NCBI GenBank assembly: GCA_002633025.1
Contig: NMRB01000141.1
Span: forward strand, 313,700 to 377,699
Length of the DNA: 64,000 nt
Origin: Notospermus geniculatus
Lineage: Eukaryota > Nemertea > Pilidiophora > Heteronemertea > Lineidae
Direction of reading: 5' to 3'
Part shown: one piece after another, positions 60,201 through 64,000 of the stretch
How the letters are laid out: each line of letters begins with the position of its first letter
Numbering within the stretch: the first letter of the stretch is position 1
Position numbers and translations under genes: made by a program
The notes under the pieces: generated by a model
Seen by the model: the letters and a program-made list of their open reading frames with translations, nothing else
Database searches by the model: none
What the model was told of the DNA's origin: nothing

Positions 60201-63200
60201 ATATTATACAATCAAATGTTCTTGCCGATACGAGGTTTTAGGATCCGATACGAGGATTGAGGATCCGATACGATGTGACATCCTGTGATCACATGATGCA
60301 ATCTGCTGCACATGATTGGCCAAGAACATTTGAGTGCATAATATAGACAATTGTGGGCAAATGAATGTACAGCAGGAGGAAACCAGAGTGCCCGGAGAAA
60401 GTCTGTGCTGTCAGAGGGTTGCCTTCTCCACTACTGCATGTAGAGCGGGTCCCATTGGGGTCGCACTCAGAACGTCAACAGTCACAGGTACTGATATTTC
60501 CACTGCTCCACTCAGAAAGCCCTGCAGTCCTGTCCAGTGAGTAGTGCTACACTCAAATGGGTTATTATCATGTGGCTGTCACTGGCAAGTGCCTTGCATT
60601 AGGCAGAAATATATAAATTTAGCTCAGCAATACGTAATGATACACCAGAATACCCATGCAGCTAAAACCTCGTAGCCATCAATAGCATCTGCGGTACAAA
60701 ACCAAAGATGACGTCTTCATATTGTATGTACTCCAAGACTCGCCGCAAAGCATTTAGGATTCCATTATTGTGTTTTATCAGAGTCTTCCTGCAACCTTTG
60801 AGGAATGACCCCTGGCATTTCGGCGCGGAGTGCCTCGATTTTCAACGCGGATGAATTTCTTATAATCTGTCTTGTTCATTGTAATCGTCTTAGCGAGATA
60901 TTTCATTGAACTGATTCTTCGCATTGAGATAAATCATATACTACCAATGTTGCTAAGGGCAGAAATTTAACCCTTCCATGTCTGTTTGTGCCGGTCAGGC
61001 TGCATAGACAGTTTGGGCATGCAAACCTTGGGTGCCATGGCACAATTCTAAATTATCAAATCGAGAACGGAAAATGCCAAATACAGTGTTATTAGCTGTA
61101 TAGAGGTTCTTCACTGACGTCACAACGGTCACATGACTGCAAAGAATCGGCCATGTTGGCCGCCAAATGGCCAGCGATGATGTCAAAACTGTCACGTCAT
61201 GACATTTTGACGTCACGATCTGTGTGTTGATGCTGTGTTCATGCCGTGATGTTGCTTGACATTTTGACAGCCAATATGACGGCATCGTGTCGTCATGGAA
61301 ATGTGATGTCACGTGAAAACCTCTGTTGACAGCATTGGGTGAATTAATTTATTGCAGGAGGAAACCAGAGTGCCTGACATAGAAATCTGTGCTGTCAGAG
61401 AGAGTTGCTCTCTCTATCCGGTGGAGAATGGGCCTGACAGGGTGTTGAACCCGGAACCTCAGTGGTGAGAGACGCTGATGTTTCCACTGCACCACTCTGA
61501 CAGCCACAGTTTGCAATTTCTTTCAGGCGCGGATCCAGAGGGGGGGTTTTGCGGGTCGTGACCCCCCTGCTGTCCACCCCCCATTGGTGCGTGCATCTTT
61601 GGCGCCAGCCTGCAACAACCCCCTACGTCGGCCCTGACCCCCGGCCCTCTGCCAAAAATCCTCGATCTGCGCATGTTCTTTCCGATGATTCTGAGTACAG
61701 ATCTGACCAAAAAATGTGGAAATCTTGCTTATCATTTTGCTGCGAAATTGCCCCCTGGTTTAGAAAATTTATCGTTTATCGTTTCAGTTCGTGTTGATGT
61801 TCGAGGTGTTCATCCCCCTGGTGCTCTTTTTCATCCTCGTAGCTATCAGAACAAAACAGCCGGCAAAACCGATGCACGCCAGGAATTTCCACGCCATGCC
61901 GCTACCGTCATCCGGCATGATTGCAATCATGCAGGTGTTCTGCGATGGAGGTTATCATGATGATGACGGCTTTGCAGAATTTCCTAATTCAAGGTAGGCA
62001 TAATGGTATTTTACGGCAGCATCCACTCTAAATATCATAAATAAATAAAAATAAAAAAATAATTCAAGGTACCATAATATTTCATTGTTAATAGTCTCTT
62101 TTTAGGCCTCCAGTCCATAGTCCTCAGAAATTGCTTGGGGGTCATAAGATGGGAGGAGCTCTGAGGTGTACACGGGGGAGCCCTTCTTAGATTTGAATAC
62201 GTAGAGTAAGATCTTGAATTGGATTCTCGTTTTATGCCTTATTATGATTTTTTTAGCGTCCATAGCGTCCTGACGTTAGCGAAAAATGTCGCCAAACGAA
62301 ATAATTTCTTCAACCCTGGATTTGAGCCGGAAGATATGGACCGGATACCGGGGATGTACCGGGAGCTGATTGATGATCCGATTATGATACATGACGCATT
62401 TATCAACGCCAAGAGTAAGTAACGTTGGTGTGAACGTTTTGTGAAGGAAGTAGAGTTCGTTTAGATGTGTAAACCTTCATCCGGAAGAAATCAGGGCCCA
62501 GTTTCACAAAGAATCTTAAGTCTAAAGTTTGACTTAAGTCATCATGTGACCAGGTTTCAGCAAATCAGATGACTTCATTTCAGACTTAAGTTCTTTCTTA
62601 GACTTAAGATTCTTTGTGCAACCGGCCCCAGGTCCTCTTAGCATCGCTCCTGAGCTTGCACAAACGTAGCAAACTGACAGTATGTAAGTCCGTGGTGCGA
62701 GCTAAAGGGCAATGCTAAGAGGGCCTGATTTCTTCAGGATGGTAGACTTCAGGATCAATAGACCGTTCTCAAATTGACGTAAACGACAAAGATCTGCACA
62801 CTTCCGCAGAAATCTCAACCACAACCTCGATCTGAAGCTGAATGACGTGACAGTGACTTTGAAGACGTTGTGTCAGAGTCGACCATTGCTGAATCATGGA
62901 CTGCGTCACATCACCCGGTTTCAGATCGAGGTTGCGGTTGCGATTTCGGCGGAAGAGCGCAGATCTGCTAATTCGAGAATCAACTATAGCACTCTTGATG
63001 CTGGAGGGCACTGCAGTGATCAAAATCTCAAAGACCCTGAATACAAGGAGGAGTTGCCCTCTAGGGACCAGATTGGAACAACTGTTGTGGACCGTCTGAG
63101 GCATTTCAGCCATCTTCCGCACTGACCTGCTTTTATATAGCACTGTCTGTTCCTCAATCGAGTGCTCTGCCACCGAGTTATAAGGAGAGTGGTAACCATC

Positions 63201-64000
63201 CTCCAACAGCGGAGGCTCTGTCTTCATCCACTCACGTGTGTGTGCATAGATGAAGAGGAGTGAAGTAAAAAACCTGCTGTTTGAAGATGAATCGTGTCCC
63301 ATTAGCTCAACCAGTGGAAAGTGCTTGTTGATTCATCACCATGGCAACCACGGATAGATTATTGAAATATTTCGTCCGTTCGTCTTGCAGATTTTTCCTT
63401 TGGCTCAGTAATAGCCAATCAGAAATCGTTCCTCGACTTCATGGTGCAAAACTTGTCGATGCCGGCAGAGGAGGCGAAATCTCTTTTGGACGTTACGGTC
63501 AACTTTAAGGAGGTCTACCGGATCCTGTTTGGTGCTGAAGCAGTTGATGACAAAGAACGATTAACTTATTTACATCGCAAAAAACGTGACATCGGCGACG
63601 ACATGCCGTCGCATATTTTTGACAAAATTCCTCACAAAGTGGCAAACTTTTTGAATAGATACAGTACGGGTTCTGGGTCATTACCTCACATGGCGGCCGA
63701 CGGGGACAGTTCGGATAAAACCATGAATAATTTGTTGGCGAAACACTTCAGAGATTTTAAACGAGGGTTGTTGTATTCTGCTTTGGCGTCTCCGAGTGCA
63801 CTACGTGGTATGAATCGCCACCAGGTGGCGGGCCTAGTGGAACTACTCCTTGGTCTGAAGAGTCCAGGTGATGCTGATGTTGACGAAGTTGCAATTGTGG
63901 AGGTTTTGAAGGTAAGTCAGCAGTTTAGCCATTTCAGAAATTATCCCGTTCTGTCTGAGATACGGAATGGCTGAAATTCTCCTTTTCATTTTCAGCATAT
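45253..64000 (+). CDS. ABCA2: ABCA2-like full-length ABC transporter, 5' part (copy 2 first exon; runs off the end)
   Basis: Exons visible: 45253-45321 (ATG, 23 codons), 61788-61993, 62257-62414, 63391-63911 and the first bases of another at 63996. Phases agree throughout. The product would export lipids/sterols from a late-endosomal or plasma membrane. It starts with LQLKILLWKNVTLK, then the first membrane helix FEVFIPLVLFFILVAI, then the large luminal domain including GMIAIMQVFCDGG and VTVNFKEVYRILFGAE. These agree better with ABCA2 than with ABCA1/4/7 as I remember them (FEIFIPLVLFF; EVYHLLFG). Nucleotide-binding domains lie beyond the window. Intron 1 is about 16.5 kb and repeat-filled. 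Confidence 0.85.
46615..46615. other. Single-N junction with local sequence duplication
   Basis: Bases before 46615 (46500-46614) repeat immediately after it (CTCACATGAGACGAGTGAGA to GGGGGTCGTGACCCCC), as at 33736. This marks an unresolved overlap between sequence pieces. Confidence 0.85.
47000..47275 (+). repeat. tRNA-derived SINE (copy 2) interrupted by a foldback MITE
   Basis: The head and box B-like GGGTTTGATCCCC match the SINE at 42498. The tail is split by a 116-bp hairpin at 47141-47256. Confidence 0.75.
47141..47256. mobile_element. GGGCCCATATTCATAAAACC foldback MITE
   Basis: The termini GGGCCCATATTCATAAAACC and GGTTTTATGAATATGGGTCC (one mismatch) are inverted, enclosing CTTAGCTTGAG and CTAAGCCTAG. 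It is absent from the copy-1 SINE at 42498-42650. Confidence 0.85.
48370..48760 (-). repeat. 22-bp minisatellite (GTTGATGTGAATCTGTGCAAGT and variants)
   Basis: About 16 degenerate units, such as GTGTTGATGTGAATCTGTGC, run in tandem, with GAGTATTTAGTGAATC variants. Frames read His/Thr/Asp-rich repeats but are not genes. Confidence 0.85.
48815..49195. repeat. Long foldback element, about 130-bp arms
   Basis: The left arm begins TTTCGCAAATCTGACGAAAA and includes GGACGTCATATCCATGACGT; the right arm ends with the complement (ACGTCATGGATATGACGTCC, then TTTCGACTGATTTGCGAAA). The loop is about 120 bp. Confidence 0.85.
49751..50181. mobile_element. Element with ATAAATGTTGTGTTGCTGG termini, copy D1 only
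   Basis: ATAAATGTTGTGTTGCTGG and CCAGCAACACAACATTTAT are inverted termini, with GACCGACCC/CCGACC-like sequence inside. Copy D2 has another sequence in this position (52440-52765). Confidence 0.75.
50474..50634 (-). repeat. tRNA-derived SINE (D1)
   Basis: On the minus strand it runs from CTGTCACAGTGGCAGAGTGG through GGTTCAGGGTTCAATCC (box B-like) to CTCTGGTTTCCTCCTGCTG. The same element is at 53050-53214 in the other copy. Confidence 0.75.
51153..51939. other. Assembly gap, 787 N
   Basis: A run of N fills the space exactly between the end of block D1 and the start of D2. Apparent open frames over it are empty. Confidence 0.99.
51940..53729. repeat. Repeated block D, copy 2
   Basis: Second copy of 49249-51152 with substitutions and indels. 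A 320-bp insert bounded by direct repeats of GGCCTACAGCATTATT lies at 52437-52770. Confidence 0.85.
53050..53214 (-). repeat. tRNA-derived SINE (D2)
   Basis: Counterpart of 50474-50634, reading CTGTCAGAGTGGCATAGTGG and GGTTCAGGGTTCAATCC on the minus strand. Confidence 0.75.
53875..54055. repeat. Degenerate pogo-like MITE (GGACACCT family)
   Basis: AACCTCTCCAGTACGGACAC at the left and GTCCACAAATAGAGGTTC at the right are weak inverted repeats; TCCTTAATTGATTTGTGTCC inside matches the family at 37824 and 43694. Confidence 0.6.
54093..54260. mobile_element. GGGCGGATCCA foldback MITE
   Basis: GGGGGCGGATCCACG at the left pairs with TTGGATCTGCACC at the right. Internal GGGGGCG tracts lie at both sides. 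Related ends occur at 42181, 46571, 56873 and 61528. Confidence 0.6.
54456..54578 (-). repeat. tRNA-derived SINE
   Basis: The minus strand has GGGTTCGATCCCC (box B form) and the CGGGGTGGCGCCGTGGAAAC head. The 5' part is well preserved and the tail ends GTTTCCTCCTAC. Confidence 0.7.
55690..56225 (-). repeat. 29-bp minisatellite derived from a SINE head
   Basis: About 18 tandem units of TGACAGCCCGTGTTTCCACG plus GTGCCACTC run here with substitutions. The same words (TTTCCACTGCACCACTCTGA, then CAGCC) form the tRNA-like head of the SINEs at 60364 and 61352. One N at 56026 interrupts it. A 217-codon minus-strand frame (55600-56253) is an effect of the repeat. Confidence 0.8.
56385..56545. repeat. 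pogo-like MITE, degenerate
   Basis: TAGGACACCTCTCTATTAAG near the left and GCGTCCGCAATAGAGAGGTT plus TCACTGTA at the right are inverted termini of the GGACACCTCTC family. Confidence 0.65.
56873..57042. mobile_element. GCAGATCCAG foldback MITE
   Basis: CGCAGATCCAGAAGGGGTG at the left pairs with CTGGATCCGCCCC at the right; the inside includes GGTAGAAACATTGAAATC on the minus strand. It is related to 54093-54260. Confidence 0.6.
57884..59077. mobile_element. Foldback element with telomere-like repeats in both arms
   Basis: The left arm 57884-57984 begins CCTAAAGCCTAATCCTAACC, and the right arm 58953-59077 is its reverse complement with TTAGGGTTAGGGTTAGGATT. Both arms also share GGTACCCTGT/ACAGGGTACC-like parts and TAATCCTA. 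The loop of about 970 bp holds a hAT-like MITE and a 152-codon minus-strand frame (57965-58423) with no recognised domain. Confidence 0.7.
58441..58571. mobile_element. CAGGGTTTCTGCCAGA short hAT-like MITE
   Basis: The termini CAGGGTTTCTGCCAGA and CTGGTGGAAACACTG are inverted. GTACTA and TAGTACCCTC words lie beneath them. Length is 131 bp. The same right terminus occurs near 6578. Confidence 0.75.
59136..60045. repeat. Foldback MITE AGATCTGCGCACTTCCGCC, member 2, split by a composite insertion
   Basis: The left part 59136-59187 (AGATCTGCGCACTTCCGCCG to CTGAAACTGA) continues after the insertion with TGAATGACGTGACGCAGAGA. The right arm is missing. A TGA repeat borders the insertion. Confidence 0.75.
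59188..59988. mobile_element. Composite of GGCCACGCTTATTTTATTTG foldback elements
   Basis: Two direct copies (59188 and 59491) begin GGCCACGCTTATTTTATTTG and TTGGATTACGG. Two direct copies of the reverse complement (CCGTAATCCAACAAATAAAA to AAGCGTGGCC) end at 59888 and 59988. This is one element nested in, or recombined with, another of the same family. The 87-codon frame in it is not credible. Confidence 0.8.
60067..60197. repeat. Near-perfect hairpin, arms over 50 bp
   Basis: CCAATATGGATTTTTGTTGG and AAGAAAAGTTATAACGGA pair exactly with TCCGTTATAACTTTTCTT and CCAACAAAAATCCATATTGG around a 15-base loop. GTGGATGG and CCATCCAC extend the arms. Confidence 0.85.
60364..60534 (-). repeat. tRNA-derived SINE
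   Basis: Minus strand: GAGTGGAGCAGTGGAAATAT (head) through to CTCTGGTTTCCTCCTGCTG (tail). Box B is decayed. Confidence 0.65.
61098..61325. mobile_element. TATAGAGGTTCTTCACTGACGTCA element, short member
   Basis: Left TATAGAGGTTCTTCACTGAC; right GTGATGTCACGTGAAAACCT then CTGT. Relative of 40976-41603 and 45420-45994, with TGACGTCA words inside. Confidence 0.65.
61352..61504 (-). repeat. tRNA-derived SINE
   Basis: Minus strand: CTGTCAGAGTGGTGCAGTGG (box A-like), GAGGTTCCGGGTTCAACACC (box B-like), tail CTCTGGTTTCCTCCTGC. It is the best preserved of this family in the window. Confidence 0.75.
62484..62736. mobile_element. Nested foldback elements in ABCA2 intron 3
   Basis: The outer element has GAAGAAATCAGG and CCTCTTAGCAT at the left against ATGCTAAGAGGGCCTGATTT at the right. 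It is split at 62494-62629 by an inner hairpin with GGGCCCAGTTTCACAAAGAA at the left and TTCTTTGTGCAACCGGCCCC at the right. Confidence 0.75.
62766..62985. repeat. Foldback MITE AGATCTGC(G/A)CACTTCCGC, member 3
   Basis: AGATCTGCACACTTCCGCAG at the left and GGCGGAAGAGCGCAGATCTG at the right, with ACAACCTCGATCTGAAGC and GTTTCAGATCGAGGTTG inside. The minus-strand 177-codon frame over it reads the mirrored arms and is not a gene. Confidence 0.85.

Larger units (their letters stand above)
45322..61787 (+). other. ABCA2 intron 1: repeat-dense, no other gene recognised
   Basis: The whole stretch lies between a GTAAGT donor and a TTTCAG acceptor of matching phase. It contains SINEs, MITEs, two minisatellites, the repeated block 49249-53729 and a 787-bp gap. 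Longer open frames in it (55600-56253, 57965-58423) coincide with a tandem repeat or a foldback loop. Confidence 0.7.

Noticed and set aside
62769-63302. 177-codon minus-strand frame similar to one at 42672-42938
   Set aside because: The similarity comes from the shared foldback MITE, whose arms read as mirrored peptides.

Overview
The window is eukaryotic nuclear DNA: spliced genes with GT/AG introns, tRNA-derived SINEs, many foldback/MITE elements, minisatellites and N gaps. The gene set and repeat style suggest a marine invertebrate with very high heterozygosity, such as an amphioxus-like deuterostome; the species cannot be proved from the sequence. Exon chains below were joined by eye from splice sites, reading phase and remembered family conservation. 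No database search was run.

Layout. (1) 400-519 (+): last coding exon of an unidentified gene. (2) 2525-3041 (-): BBLN (bublin coiled-coil protein, human C9orf16). (3) 4675-10779 (+): DDX39B/UAP56 helicase, with exons 2-3 present twice. (4) 12054-14052 (-): PTGES2, tail-to-tail with DDX39B. (5) 14269-18990 (+): VARS, cut in mid-exon. (6) 19116-35779 repeats the order: DDX39B exons 4-9, a complete PTGES2 (-) and a complete 20-exon VARS (+, 1065 aa). (7) 40815-64000 (+): the 5' part of an ABCA2-like transporter. Its first coding exon is present twice (40815 and 45253) and its next exons lie at 61788-63911. PTGES2 and VARS share a short bidirectional promoter with NRF1-like and ETS-like sites in both copies.

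The duplications look mostly like two alleles laid end to end by assembly. The copies differ mainly at synonymous and intronic sites and by filled versus empty transposon sites. The 12.9-kb block 6093-18994 sits between the two arms of one foldback element: 18995-19084 is the exact reverse complement of 6003-6092. The matching intron of the other copy (about 7566) has an empty TTAA site. A simple reading is that one haplotype is 1-6092 joined to 18995 onward, and about 6600-18990 is the other allele. Further repeated blocks are 37797-43238 versus 43671-47588, 49249-51152 versus 51940-53729 (separated by a 787-bp gap), and 33276-33735 versus 33737-34195 (separated by one N).

The genes act in separate housekeeping processes: mRNA export and splicing (DDX39B), a thioredoxin/GST-fold membrane enzyme (PTGES2), valyl-tRNA charging (VARS), a small coiled-coil protein (BBLN) and lipid transport (ABCA2). 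What links them is position. In human, DDX39B and VARS are in the MHC class III region (6p21.3), while PTGES2, BBLN and ABCA2 are on 9q34, an MHC paralogon. Having all five within 64 kb fits an unduplicated proto-MHC arrangement. About 36-61.7 kb is otherwise non-coding and repeat-dense. I found no CRISPR array, operon, rRNA or convincing tRNA gene, and no new multi-gene system.
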